Shown: positions 42,455-51,537 of the stretch, in pieces
Position numbering within the stretch: the stretch's first letter is position 1
How the letters are laid out: each line of letters starts with the position of its first letter
Origin: Lysobacteraceae bacterium NML93-0793
GTDB taxonomy: Bacteria > Pseudomonadota > Gammaproteobacteria > Xanthomonadales > Xanthomonadaceae
Assembly (NCBI GenBank): GCA_002324875.1
Contig: NTJG01000019.1
Location: forward strand, 1-51,992
Length of the DNA stretch: 51,992 nucleotides
Reading direction: 5' to 3'
Made by a program: the position numbers and the translations under genes
Notes under the pieces: model-generated
Told to the model about the DNA's origin: nothing
Databases searched by the model: none
What the model saw: only the letters and a program-made list of their open reading frames with translations

Positions 42455-43524
42455 GGGTGCCGCTCCTCGATCGCGCGGCGCAGCGCATCCTGCCCGTAGC
42501 GGTCGTCCACACGGTCCACCATCTCGTCCAGCTTCGCGCGGTCGAGACCGGGCTGCGCGGCGATCGCGTCGGCGGCCTCCTGGCGCACGGCCCAGCTGGT
42601 GTCGCAGAGCAGCGTGTGCAGCGTCGCGGCGTCGGCCGGCTCGGCCTGCTTGCGCAGCGCCTTGAGCGCGGCCAGGCGCACGTCCGGGTCTGGATCGCGG
42701 GTCGCTGCCAGCATGCGCGGGCGGTCGTCCGTATCGCGCAGATCCCCGAGCACCTGCACGCCCGCTTGGCGCAGACGCGCATCGCGTGGATCGGCCAGGA
42801 CGTCGCGCGCCCAGCCGGCCATCAGCGCCGGATCGCCCCACTGCGCCAGCACCGCCAGGCGCGGCGCCTGTTCCGGTCCGGCGGCGCGCAGCACCGCCAG
42901 CAGCGGCGGCGACACGGCGGTGCGTCCGGCGAGCTGGCACAGCGCGGCCACACGCTGGGGCGTCCAGTCGCGGCGCCGCGCCATCGTCGGCAACACCTCG
43001 GCCATGGCGCGATGCGGATCCAGCGTGACCAGCACCTCGGCCGCCGCAAGCGCCAGAAACGGATTGCGATGCGACACGAAGCGCTCCACGCCCGTCCAGG
43101 ACTCCGGCCCGCCGACCTGGCGCAGGACCGCGAGCGCCGCCAGCCGCAGGTGGATCTGACGCCGCTGCAGCAGATCGACCGCGGTGTGGTGCAGGCGGTA
43201 ATCGATCAGCAGCCGGTTGAGCCGGTCGTGCGCACGGCCGCGCAGCTTGCGCTGGGTGCGGCACCACAGCAGCAGGAACCAGAGCTGCTCGCTGCTGCGC
43301 GGCGCCGGCCACGGTGCGGCCTGGTCGTGCAGGGTGGTCTCGGCCAGACGCGGGCGCCAGAGCGCCTCGAACGCCTCGCGCCGCTGCAGGCGGCGCGCAC
43401 CGAGTTCCGACAGCACCAGCACCTGCACCATGGTCGCCAGCGTGACCACCGCCAGCGCGGCGATCACGTAGAGCGCCCAGCGCAGCACCGGGTCCCCCAG
43501 TGCGATGGCGAACCACGTCGACAC
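42451..43524 (-). CDS. HEAT-repeat membrane-anchored protein
   Basis: A 357-residue protein with an N-terminal membrane helix (ALYVIAALAVVTLATMVQVL) and a cytoplasmic array of HEAT-like repeats (HLRLAALAVLRQVGGPESWT, RLRQAGVQVLGDLRDTDDRP, VRLAALKALRKQAEPADAAT, WAVRQEAADAIAAQPGLDRA). HEAT arrays are scaffolds; this type of gene occurs next to GT2 synthases. The start is GTG, 3 bp after the YaiO-like stop; its end overlaps the glycosyltransferase start. It may tether or regulate the synthase. Confidence 0.88.
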   Translation of the reverse strand: MSTWFAIALGDPVLRWALYVIAALAVVTLATMVQVLVLSELGARRLQRREAFEALWRPRLAETTLHDQAAPWPAPRSSEQLWFLLLWCRTQRKLRGRAHDRLNRLLIDYRLHHTAVDLLQRRQIHLRLAALAVLRQVGGPESWTGVERFVSHRNPFLALAAAEVLVTLDPHRAMAEVLPTMARRRDWTPQRVAALCQLAGRTAVSPPLLAVLRAAGPEQAPRLAVLAQWGDPALMAGWARDVLADPRDARLRQAGVQVLGDLRDTDDRPRMLAATRDPDPDVRLAALKALRKQAEPADAATLHTLLCDTSWAVRQEAADAIAAQPGLDRAKLDEMVDRVDDRYGQDALRRAIEERHP

Positions 43525-43527
43525 GCG

Positions 43528-44655
43528 CTAGAACGCCCGCCGCAGGCCCAGCTGCACCCAGCGCCGGTCGTAGAACGCGCCCTGGCGCACGTAGCCCGCC
43601 GCCCATTGCATCGACCAGTCACCGGCGATGCCGTGGCGGCCCTGCACGGCCGCCGCGCGCACCGCGCTGGCGACGATGCCGGTGCCCTGCAGCGCATCCT
43701 CGCTGCCCGAGGTCAGGCGCAGGCCGATCGAGTCCCGCTCGCGGTAGTAGCGGTCGAACGCGATGTCGTGTCCGCTGACGCGGTTGCCGGCCACATCGGT
43801 GCGGTTGAAGGTGTAGCCGAACCGCCACGCACCCCAGTACTGCTCGACGCCCAGCGCGAGCCGGTCCACGGTCACCTCGGGATAGCGCGTGCGACGCAGG
43901 CTCGCGCCGAGCACGGTGCCGCGGTCGAACGCGTACTGCGCGCGCACGTCGCCGAACCAGCGCGGCTGGAACGCCGATCCCGGCCAGCCGCCACCGTCGA
44001 CCTGCAGCGTCCAGCGCGGTGCCAGCGGCACCGCCACGCCGGCCTCGACACCGCTGTCGACCAGACCGAAGCGGCGCTCCTGCGCGCCTGCGACATACCA
44101 GCCGCGGCCTTCGGCGGTGCGCCCGCTGACCTCGAACCGCGCAGCGCGCCAGGGGTCCAGTCCCTGGGTGAGCCAGTCGTGGCGCAGGCTCAGGCCTGCT
44201 TCGCGATAGGCGGGCGCCGCCGGCCGCACCTCGCCGCTCGCGCTTGCAGAGGGTGAGGCCGCCGCGATCTGCTCACGCAGCGCGGCCAGGTCCGGATACG
44301 CGGGCGCCACGATCTCGAGCCGCGCCACCGTGTCCCGGGCGGCGGCGCGATCACCCGACCACAGCTGCGCCTGGGCCAGACCGAACAGATAGTCGGCATT
44401 GTCCGGCGCGCGTTCCAGCAGGGCGGAATACAGCGGCACCGCCTCGTCCGCGCGCTGCTGCCAGGCCAGCACCCGGGCGAGCTGGAAGCGCGCCTCGTCG
44501 TCGCCTGGCGCCTGCGCGAGGCGCGCGCGCAGCTGCAGTTCCGCCGCCACATAGGCGCTGGCCTGGCGCGCGCGCAGGGCGGCATCGTCCTGCGCCCATG
44601 CCGGCATGGCCAGCGCCGCCACCAGCGCCGCCGCGCCGAGACGGCCCGCGATCAC
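43528..44655 (-). CDS. YaiO-like TPR / outer-membrane beta-barrel protein
   Basis: A 375-residue protein with signal peptide (LGAAALVAALAMPAWA), TPR-like helices (DDEARFQLARVLAWQQRADE; NADYLFGLAQAQLWSGDRAA) and a C-terminal YaiO-type barrel of alternating strands ending in the aromatic WVQLGLRRAF. Its layout parallels the TPR-porin exporters (PgaA-like), although the barrel is small. The start is GTG and overlaps the response-regulator stop (GTGA). It is likely the outer-membrane exit or an associated porin of the glycan system. Confidence 0.88.
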   Translation of the reverse strand: MIAGRLGAAALVAALAMPAWAQDDAALRARQASAYVAAELQLRARLAQAPGDDEARFQLARVLAWQQRADEAVPLYSALLERAPDNADYLFGLAQAQLWSGDRAAARDTVARLEIVAPAYPDLAALREQIAAASPSASASGEVRPAAPAYREAGLSLRHDWLTQGLDPWRAARFEVSGRTAEGRGWYVAGAQERRFGLVDSGVEAGVAVPLAPRWTLQVDGGGWPGSAFQPRWFGDVRAQYAFDRGTVLGASLRRTRYPEVTVDRLALGVEQYWGAWRFGYTFNRTDVAGNRVSGHDIAFDRYYRERDSIGLRLTSGSEDALQGTGIVASAVRAAAVQGRHGIAGDWSMQWAAGYVRQGAFYDRRWVQLGLRRAF

Positions 44656-45038
44656 GCGGCCCTCCGCAGCAACCGCCGCATGCGCGCCACCACTTCGTCG
44701 GGCTGGAAGGGCTTGGTGACGTAATCGTCGGCGCCCAGATCCAGCGCGCGCACGATGTCCACTTCGCGCGCCTTGGCGGTGAGCATCAGCACCGGCACGC
44801 TGCGCCACGCGGGCACCGCGCGCAGGCGCTCCACGATCTCGATGCCGTCGTGATAGGGCAGCATGATGTCCAGGACCACGCCGTGCGGCGGATCCTGGTC
44901 CAGCCGCGCCAGCGCCTGGCGACCATCGGCGGCGTGATCGACGCTGAAGCCCTCACGCTCGAACATGAAGCGCAGGATGTAGGCGATGTCGTCCTCGTCT
45001 TCCACCACCAGGACCCGTGGCGCAGCGTGTTCGTTCAT
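44652..45038 (-). CDS. Single-domain response regulator
   Basis: A 128-residue receiver-only protein: acidic pocket VLVVEDEDD, phospho-acceptor VVLDIMLPYHDG, Thr in VLMLTAKAREVD and Lys in DDYVTKPFQPDE. It has no output domain, so it must act by protein contact or as a phosphorelay step. It overlaps both the hybrid kinase upstream (ATGA) and the YaiO-like gene downstream (GTGA), so it is likely phosphorylated by that kinase and acts on the products of the same operon. Confidence 0.93.
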   Translation of the reverse strand: MNEHAAPRVLVVEDEDDIAYILRFMFEREGFSVDHAADGRQALARLDQDPPHGVVLDIMLPYHDGIEIVERLRAVPAWRSVPVLMLTAKAREVDIVRALDLGADDYVTKPFQPDEVVARMRRLLRRAA

Positions 45039-47860
45039 GGCGGTGGATCTCCTTGTGGTGCGGCGCGCGCGGGCCAGGTGCGCAGGTAATCGCCGATCAC
45101 CTCGGCCAGCATCGCCCCGCTGTGGCGCGACTTGACCAGGCGGCGCAGCACGATGCCACTGTCGGCAGCGGACGTTGTGCCGTCGGTGTCGAGCGCCGAA
45201 AAAATGATGACCAGCGTCGGCGGGCTGGCCGCCGCGAGTTCGGCGAGCAGTTCACTGCCGTCGCCGTCGGGCAGCATGAGGTCGAGGATGACCAGATCGT
45301 GGTGGCGCTGGGCCATGGCGGCGCGCGCCTCGGCCAGGGTACCGGCCGCATGCAGTGCCAGCGGCTCGGGTGCGAGCAGGGTGGCGACCAGTGTGCGCAG
45401 ATCGGCGTCGTCCTCGACATGCAGCACCTGGGCAGGCGCGTCGGCGTCGCGCAGACAGGTGCGTACCGCGTCGAGGATGCGGTCGGACGACAGCGGCTTG
45501 GTCAGCCAGTCGACCACGCCGACGGCGCCGCCGGTCACCGCCTCGCGCTCCGGCGACGGCGGTTCCACGCCGAGTGCGAGGATCGGCAGGTGGCGATAGG
45601 CGTCCTGGCTGCGCAGCGCATGCACGAACGCGAGTCCGTCCTCGTCGGGAAGGGCGAGATTGATCGTCAGCGCGTGCACCGGCGTGGACGCGAGCACGCG
45701 CCGCGCGGTCGCCGCCGAATCGGCCAGCACCGTCGCATAGCCGTGTGGCTCGAGCATGCCGGCCACCTGGTTGGCGGCGGTGGAATCCCCGTCGAGCACC
45801 AGCACGCAGGGGCGGTCACCCGGACGCACCGCTGTCGCCGCGACGCGCCGGGTGGCCTGCGGCAGACGCACATGGAAGCGCGTGCCGTGGTCGATCTCGG
45901 TGTCGAACCCGATCTCGCCGCCCAGCTGTTCGACCAGCGAGCGGGTGATCGCCAGGCCCAGCCCGGTGCCGCCGCGCGTGCGCACATCGGAGGAATCGGC
46001 CTGGGCGAAGCGCTCGAACACCCGCGCGCGGAACGCCTCGGGGATGCCGGGACCACGGTCGGCCACACCGACCTCCAGCATGGTGCCGCGCGGCGCGACC
46101 TCGACCACGACCTCGCCGCCGGGCGGCGAATGCTTGATCGCGTTCGACAGCAGATTGGCCATGATCTGGGCGAAGCGGTCGGTGTCGATCTCCACCTCGC
46201 CGTCGTCACCGGGCGCAAGACGCACACGCACGTCGTATTCGTCCGCGTAGCCGGCGATGTGCTCGATGGCCTGGGCCACCACCGGGCGCAGCGCCGCCGT
46301 CTGCAGATGCATGACCAGGCGGCCGCTTTCGAGTTTCTCGACATCGAGGATGTCGTTGATCAACCGCACCAGCCGCTCGCTGTTCTTGTAGGCGATGTCG
46401 AGCAGCGGGCGCTGCGCAGGCGGCACCTCGCCGGCCAGGCCACCGGTGAGCATCGACAGGCCACCGCGGATCGCGGTGAGCGGCGTGCGCAGCTCGTGGC
46501 TGACGGTCGAAATGAACTCCGATTTCATGCGCTCGACCTGGCGGCGCGCCGAGACGTCCACCGCCACCGCCAGCACCAGGCGCTGCCCGTCCGACAGCGC
46601 CAACGGCCGCTTGAGCAGCTGGAACCAGCGCTCGCGTCCGCGCGCATCGGTGACCGGAATCTGCGCGCGGCGCAACTCCGGCAACTCGCGCAGCAGCGCG
46701 GTGTCGCCGTCGAGCAGCGGCGCGAGCAGATCGCCGCCCGGCAGGTCCTGCACGCGCTGGCCCTCGATCCGGGCCGGTGCGACGTCCAGCAGGGCCGCGA
46801 AGGCCTCGTTGCACAGCAGCACCCGGCCGGCCGCATCGCGCACGAAGATGAGGTTCTCGTCGGCATCGACCACGCTGCGCAGGAACGCCTGCTGATCGCG
46901 CAGACGCCGCCGGGCGCGCGCGGCGTCGGTCACGTCGCGCACGATGGCCAGGTGCTCGCCTCCCTCGGCGCGGACCACGCGCACCTCGTGCTCGTACCCG
47001 TGCGCGTCGCTCCAGTCGAAGGCGAGCAGGGTCTGCCCGGGATGGCGCGCCAGCTGCTCGGCGAACACCGCACGCAGCTCGGGCGGCGGCTCGCCGCGGC
47101 GTCCGCTCGACTGCGACAGCACGGTCACGCGGCCATCGGCATGCAGTTCGTAGAGATCGTCCGGCACCGCCTGCAGCAGCGCGACCTGACGCGCTTCGCC
47201 GATGCGCGCGCTCTCGGCCAGGCGCGCCTGCCGGCGCAGATTGCGGTTCATCGCCAGCAGGAACCAGATCATCAGCAGCGCGATCACCACACTGCCGGCC
47301 ACCACCTGCAGGCGACCGCGTTCCAGCAACTCGGCCGCGAGCGCGGACTCGGCCGCCAGCCGCGCGCGTTCCTCGGCCTCGAACGTATCGAGCTGCACGC
47401 GCAGGCGATCCATCGCTTCCTTGCCGCCCGCCCTGGCCATCGCATCGGCCGCGCGCGCCAGGCCCTGGCGGTCGCGCCGTTCGATATTGGCCTCGGCAAT
47501 CGTGACGCGCCGCTCGATATCGGCATCGAGGGCCTCGAGCCACCGCGTGTCGCCACGTGCGCGAAGCCGCTCACCGAGGATTGCGCGCAGCGTGACCAGG
47601 TCGATACGTCCGCTGCGATACGGCGCCAGGTAGTCGGCATCGGCGGTGAGCACGTAACCGCGTGATCCGGTTTCCACATCCTGGAGCGCGGAGAACATGC
47701 CCTGGACCACGGTGATCAGTTCGAGGCTGTCGGCGATCGAGGCGTTGGCCTCCAGCAACACGTCCTGCGTGCGCTTGCCCTGCCAGGCCAGCAGGCTCAG
47801 CAGCGCGAGCGCAGCGGCGAAGCCCAGGTTGTGCAGCGTCGTGCCGGAGAGAAAACGCAA
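45035..47860 (-). CDS. CHASE3 hybrid sensor histidine kinase with two receiver domains
   Basis: A 941-residue sensor read from TTG. TM1 (LGFAAALALLSLLAWQG), a CHASE3 periplasmic domain (about 40-180), TM2 (VVAGSVVIALLMIWFLLA), PAS-like regions (about 215-440), HisKA with FISTVSHELRTPLTAIRGGL (His about 455), HATPase (NLLSNAIKHSPP; GTGLGLAITRSLVEQLGGE), then two receivers. The first receiver has Asn in place of the phospho-acceptor (LTINLALPDEDG); the second is intact (VILDLMLPDGDG). No ATG lies near the start of homology, so the TTG at 47860 is a judgment. It heads the glycosyltransferase operon. Confidence 0.88.
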   Translation of the reverse strand: MRFLSGTTLHNLGFAAALALLSLLAWQGKRTQDVLLEANASIADSLELITVVQGMFSALQDVETGSRGYVLTADADYLAPYRSGRIDLVTLRAILGERLRARGDTRWLEALDADIERRVTIAEANIERRDRQGLARAADAMARAGGKEAMDRLRVQLDTFEAEERARLAAESALAAELLERGRLQVVAGSVVIALLMIWFLLAMNRNLRRQARLAESARIGEARQVALLQAVPDDLYELHADGRVTVLSQSSGRRGEPPPELRAVFAEQLARHPGQTLLAFDWSDAHGYEHEVRVVRAEGGEHLAIVRDVTDAARARRRLRDQQAFLRSVVDADENLIFVRDAAGRVLLCNEAFAALLDVAPARIEGQRVQDLPGGDLLAPLLDGDTALLRELPELRRAQIPVTDARGRERWFQLLKRPLALSDGQRLVLAVAVDVSARRQVERMKSEFISTVSHELRTPLTAIRGGLSMLTGGLAGEVPPAQRPLLDIAYKNSERLVRLINDILDVEKLESGRLVMHLQTAALRPVVAQAIEHIAGYADEYDVRVRLAPGDDGEVEIDTDRFAQIMANLLSNAIKHSPPGGEVVVEVAPRGTMLEVGVADRGPGIPEAFRARVFERFAQADSSDVRTRGGTGLGLAITRSLVEQLGGEIGFDTEIDHGTRFHVRLPQATRRVAATAVRPGDRPCVLVLDGDSTAANQVAGMLEPHGYATVLADSAATARRVLASTPVHALTINLALPDEDGLAFVHALRSQDAYRHLPILALGVEPPSPEREAVTGGAVGVVDWLTKPLSSDRILDAVRTCLRDADAPAQVLHVEDDADLRTLVATLLAPEPLALHAAGTLAEARAAMAQRHHDLVILDLMLPDGDGSELLAELAAASPPTLVIIFSALDTDGTTSAADSGIVLRRLVKSRHSGAMLAEVIGDYLRTWPARAAPQGDPPP

Positions 47861-48264
47861 GACGAAAGTCCCGTGGGTGTCGGTACACCGAACCGATCGG
47901 CGCCGGGCCAAAATACCGCGCGCATTGCGAAGGCGCGACCACGGACGGCATCCGCGCACGGGCCCAAGCCCGCCCGGGGCGCGAACTGCATCACACATCG
48001 GCGTGCGCGGCGATGCTGCACGCGGCGTGCGCGCTGTTGCGCACGGTGTCACGGCCGCACGGTTTTGCCATCACACGAACGCCGATAGCCTTCCCGCACC
48101 CGGCCCCGCCGCAGTGCGCCCCCCATGGACACCGACAGTCGACCGCCCCACACCTCTTGCACCCCGCGCGCCCACGGCCGCGCGGGGAAGACGATGGCCG
48201 TCTGACGTCCCGTTTGTCCTCCGCCGCGTCTGTCGGCGAAGGATGAACCCATGATCGGCGCCGC
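47861..48264. other. Intergenic region between sensor kinase and truncated mgtE
   Basis: No recognisable gene. A strong hairpin (CCCCGCGCG at 48162-48170 with CGCGCGGGG at 48179-48187, loop 8) lies 77 bp before the mgtE-type frame. A ribosome site (AAGGA) precedes an ATG at 48251 that is out of frame with the MgtE sequence. The region does not encode the missing MgtE N-domain. Confidence 0.5.
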
Positions 48265-49137
48265 GTGGCGCCCGATGCCGAAACCATCTACACCGCCTAC
48301 ATCATCGACGCCGGGCGCCGGCTGATCGGCGTGACCTCGCTGCGCAGCCTGATCACCGCCACGCCCGAGACGCGCGTGTCCGACTTGATGGAGCGCAATC
48401 CCATCGTCGCGCGCGTGGACGACGATCAGGAAGTGGTGGCCGAGCGCATCCGGCGCTACGACTTCATCGCGCTGCCGATCCTCGACGACGCGGGCCGCCT
48501 GGTCGGCATCGTCACCGCCGACGATGCAGTGGACGTGGCCCAGGCCGAGGCCACCGAGGACGCGCTGCTCGCCGGCGGCACCGCCGGTCGACTCGCGGGC
48601 ACGGTGCGCGGCGCGTCGATCCGCCAGCTCTACCGCTTGCGCGTGTTCTGGCTGGTGCTGCTGGTGTTCGGCAACATCTTCTCGGGCGCGGGTATCGCGC
48701 ACTTCGAGGACACCATCGCCTCGCATCTGGCGCTGCTGTTCTTCCTGCCGCTGCTGATCGCCAGCGCCGGCAACGCCGGTTCGCAGTCGGCCACGCTGAT
48801 GGTGCGTGCGCTGGCCACCGGCGACGTGCGCGCCCAGGACTGGAGCCGCATGCTGGGACGCGAGATTCTGGTGGCCGGCTTGCTGGGCGTGACGATGGCG
48901 GTGGCGATCTCGGCGATCGGCGTCTGGCGCGGCGGCCCGGACATCGCCCTGGTGGTGGCGATCACGATGCTGGTGGTGGTGCTGATCGGCAGTCTGATCG
49001 GCATGTCGCTGCCGTTCGCACTGTCGAAGTTCCGGCTGGACCCGGCCACCGCCAGCGGCCCGCTGGTGACCTCGATCGCCGACGTGGCGGGCGTGCTGGT
49101 GTATTCCGGCATCGCGAGCGTGGTGCTGGGATCGTGA
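48265..49137 (+). CDS. mgtE: MgtE-type magnesium transporter lacking its N-terminal domain
   Basis: 290 residues that begin within the first CBS repeat (TIYTAYIIDAGRRLIGVTSL), continue through the second CBS repeat (ERNPIVARVDDDQEVVAERI) and the membrane domain (VFWLVLLVFGNIFSGAGIAH) with the MgtE pore motif PLLIASAGNAGSQSATLMVR. Normal MgtE is about 450 residues with an N-terminal superhelical regulatory domain, absent here; an in-frame stop at 48244 precludes extension. Either a natural truncated channel, a pseudogene or a frameshift. The GTG start is uncertain. Confidence 0.8.
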   Translation: MAPDAETIYTAYIIDAGRRLIGVTSLRSLITATPETRVSDLMERNPIVARVDDDQEVVAERIRRYDFIALPILDDAGRLVGIVTADDAVDVAQAEATEDALLAGGTAGRLAGTVRGASIRQLYRLRVFWLVLLVFGNIFSGAGIAHFEDTIASHLALLFFLPLLIASAGNAGSQSATLMVRALATGDVRAQDWSRMLGREILVAGLLGVTMAVAISAIGVWRGGPDIALVVAITMLVVVLIGSLIGMSLPFALSKFRLDPATASGPLVTSIADVAGVLVYSGIASVVLGS

Positions 49138-49311
49138 TGCGGTGACTCCGGCACCGGCCGGGGCGGATCAGGCTGCGTGCCGGGCTCCGGCGTGGCGTCG
49201 GGGCCAGCCTGCGCTGCGTGCCGTCCGGCTGCGCCGGCGATCTGACTGCGCCGTGATCCATCGACGCGCCTGCGCCGTAAGCGGAGCAGGCCATTCGAAG
49301 GAGCGCCCGCG

Positions 49312-50184
49312 ATGCACACCGTGAACCGGATCCTGCTGTTGCTGGTAGCCACGGTGTGGCTGGCCGGCTGCGCCACCGGCTTTCCACGCGCGACCACGCC
49401 GTATGCAGCGGCCGACGGACTGGACGGCGCGGCGGTCCTGGCGCGCGGGGTGGCCGCGCATGGCGGCGACCTGCGCACCCGCGCGGGCGATCTGAACTAT
49501 GCCAGCGACGGGCGCTGGGAAACCCTGATCCAGCGCATCCAGCCGGTGGTCACCGATGCCGGCTACCGCGTGACGGCCCAGACCCGCTATTCGCCGTCGA
49601 CCGGCCTGCACGCGATCCGTTACCAGGGCCCGAAGGGCGTGAAACAGGTGGTGCGCACGCCCGGCGCGATCGAGGTGGTCTACGACGGCGTGCGCGCGAC
49701 CGACCCCGAAACACTGCAGGCCGCGGCGATGACCACCGATGCCTTTGAGCTGTTCCACTTCGGGCCGACCTTCCTGGCCGCCCGCGCCACCGCGGTGTCA
49801 CGCATGGCCGATGCCGACGAGGCCGGCCGACGCTACCAGCGCGTGCGCGTGGAGATCGCCCCGGGCTTCGGCGAGGCCGCGAACGACACGGTCATCGCCT
49901 GGTTCGATACACGGACGCATTTGCTGCACCGCGTGCATCTGACCTTGAACGGCTTTCCGACCACGCAGGGCGCGCATGTCGACACCACGATGACCGGCTA
50001 CCGCGCACTCGACGGCGTGATGCTGCCGACGCGCTTCCACGAACGCGTGCGCGGGCCGCTGCGGATCGACGCACACACCTGGTGGGTGACCGGGCTCGAT
50101 GCCGACCGCGGCTGGCAGGCTGTCGACGTGGCCGGTGGTGCGTTTACGGGTGCGGCCGCGCGAGACGCCGAGGCGCTTCCTTGA
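49312..50184 (+). CDS. Outer-membrane lipoprotein, LolA-like fold candidate
   Basis: A 290-residue lipoprotein with signal peptide and lipobox LVATVWLAGCA. The mature part has long beta-rich stretches (DAGYRVTAQTRYSPSTGLHA, EVVYDGVRATDPETL, DTVIAWFDTRTHLLHRVHLT, RALDGVMLPTRFHERVRGPL), as in proteins of the LolA/LolB-like or outer-membrane lipoprotein-sorting group. No family could be assigned with certainty. It stands alone, 175 bp after mgtE, convergent with the aldo/keto reductase. Confidence 0.82.
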   Translation: MHTVNRILLLLVATVWLAGCATGFPRATTPYAAADGLDGAAVLARGVAAHGGDLRTRAGDLNYASDGRWETLIQRIQPVVTDAGYRVTAQTRYSPSTGLHAIRYQGPKGVKQVVRTPGAIEVVYDGVRATDPETLQAAAMTTDAFELFHFGPTFLAARATAVSRMADADEAGRRYQRVRVEIAPGFGEAANDTVIAWFDTRTHLLHRVHLTLNGFPTTQGAHVDTTMTGYRALDGVMLPTRFHERVRGPLRIDAHTWWVTGLDADRGWQAVDVAGGAFTGAAARDAEALP

Positions 50185-50240
50185 ACGCTGGCGTAATGCG
50201 GCACGCGGCGATGCCAGCGGCGCCTGGCCGCATCAGCGGG

Positions 50241-50266
50241 CGCGCCGGCGTGCAGCTTCCGGCGCG
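50241..50266. terminator. Hairpin between convergent genes
   Basis: CGCGCCGG (50241-50248) and CCGGCGCG (50259-50266) form a perfect 8-bp stem with a 10-base loop, placed between the convergent lipoprotein and aldo/keto reductase genes. No T-tract follows. Confidence 0.5.
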
Positions 50267-50283
50267 GTGTGGCAGCGCGCGGC

Positions 50284-51291
50284 TCAGCCCGGCAGCGGCG
50301 CGTCCGGATGCACGAGCTTCGCGTCGCGCAGGTCACGCCAGAACGCGGAGGGCACGTTCTCTTCCAGCGCGGTCCGGTCTTCGGCGATGCGGCTCGGCCG
50401 GCTGGCACCGGGAATCACCGCCGCGACCGCCGGATTGGCCAGCGGGAACTGCAGGCCGGCGGCCTTCATGCTGACGCCGTGGCGCTCGGCGATGGCCTTG
50501 ATGCGCGCCACCTTGTCGACAATCGCCTGGGGCGCCGGGGCATATTCGAAGTTCGGCCCGCCGACCAGCGCGCCCGAGCTGTAGGGCCCGCCGACGACGA
50601 TGCCGACGTTCTGCTCGGCGGCCTTGGGCATCAGCCGCTGCAGCGCGCGGTCGTGATCGAGCAACGTGTAGCGGCCGGCGAGCAGGCAGCCGTTCGGCTT
50701 CGGCTCGTCGAGGTCGAGCAGCAGCTCGATCGCTTCGACCCGGTTCACACCCAGACCCCAGCCCTTGATCGTGCCTTCGTCGCGCAGACGGTCCAGCGCG
50801 CGGAACGCGCCGGTGCGTGCGCTCTCGAACTTCTCCAGCCAGCTGTCGCCGTAGAAATCCTGGGCGACGTCGTGCACCCAGGCGATGTCGATGCGGTCGG
50901 TGCGCAGGCGCTCGAGGCTGTCTTCGATCGAGCGCAGCGTGGCGTCGTAGCTGTAGTCGTTGACCACGCGGTTGTCGCGGCCGTGCGCGAACAGGCTGCC
51001 CTTCTCGCCCTGGTCGCGCGCGCTGACGTCTTCCTTCTCGTCGAGGATCAGCCGGCCGACCTTGGTGCTGATCACGTAATCGGCGCGCGGGCGTTCGGCC
51101 AGCGCCTCGCCGAGGCGCAGTTCGGCCAGGCCGGCGCCGTACAGCGGCGCGGTGTCGAAGTAGCGGATGCCGTCATTCCACGCGGCGTCGACGGTGGCGC
51201 GGGCCTCGTCGTCGGGAATATCGCGGAACATGTTACCCAGCGGCGCGGTGCCGAAGCCGAGCGTGCCGGGCAGGATGTCTCTGAGTGCCAT
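50284..51291 (-). CDS. Aldo/keto reductase
   Basis: A 335-residue AKR of the family that includes D-threo-aldose 1-dehydrogenase: GFGTAPLGNMFRDIPDDEAR, the catalytic region DGIRYFDTAPLYGAGLAELR (Asp, Tyr), VISTKVGRLILDE (Lys) and AWVHDVAQDFYG (His). The NADPH-binding end is VAAVIPGASRPSRIAEDRTA. The substrate is unknown; sugar or aldehyde reduction is typical. The ATG at 51291 follows AAGGAGA; the upstream frame to 51390 lacks homology. Confidence 0.93.
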   Translation of the reverse strand: MALRDILPGTLGFGTAPLGNMFRDIPDDEARATVDAAWNDGIRYFDTAPLYGAGLAELRLGEALAERPRADYVISTKVGRLILDEKEDVSARDQGEKGSLFAHGRDNRVVNDYSYDATLRSIEDSLERLRTDRIDIAWVHDVAQDFYGDSWLEKFESARTGAFRALDRLRDEGTIKGWGLGVNRVEAIELLLDLDEPKPNGCLLAGRYTLLDHDRALQRLMPKAAEQNVGIVVGGPYSSGALVGGPNFEYAPAPQAIVDKVARIKAIAERHGVSMKAAGLQFPLANPAVAAVIPGASRPSRIAEDRTALEENVPSAFWRDLRDAKLVHPDAPLPG

Positions 51292-51537
51292 GGGGGTCTC
51301 CTTGAAATCGTCATCGCGGGCGTGCCGCGTGAACCGTCCACGGTGACGCGTTCGACCTTCAGGGCATGTAGTGGTGGCGTTTGCGAACACCCGTAAGGCG
51401 CGCGGACGAGGCGGCGCCGGCCTGCGCGGAACTGCCCATCGCCGCGCGATGCACGTGGCCCGAGCGGACGCGCCCCGATGCCGACCTGCGCCCGCGCCTC
51501 ACCATCGACGCACGCGGCGACAACCGCGGGGCCCGGC

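Noticed and set aside
38882..42499. A 1205-codon plus-strand open frame across the lipase and glycosyltransferase genes
   Set aside because: It spans several minus-strand genes with strong family motifs; a GC-driven antisense artefact.
45017..47665. An 882-codon plus-strand open frame opposite the hybrid kinase
   Set aside because: Antisense of HisKA, HATPase and receiver motifs; the composition is His/Gln/Arg-rich noise.
47990..48240. A possible remnant of the missing MgtE N-domain upstream of the truncated frame
   Set aside because: No frame here gives the helical N-domain sequence; the stretch contains a terminator-like hairpin instead.
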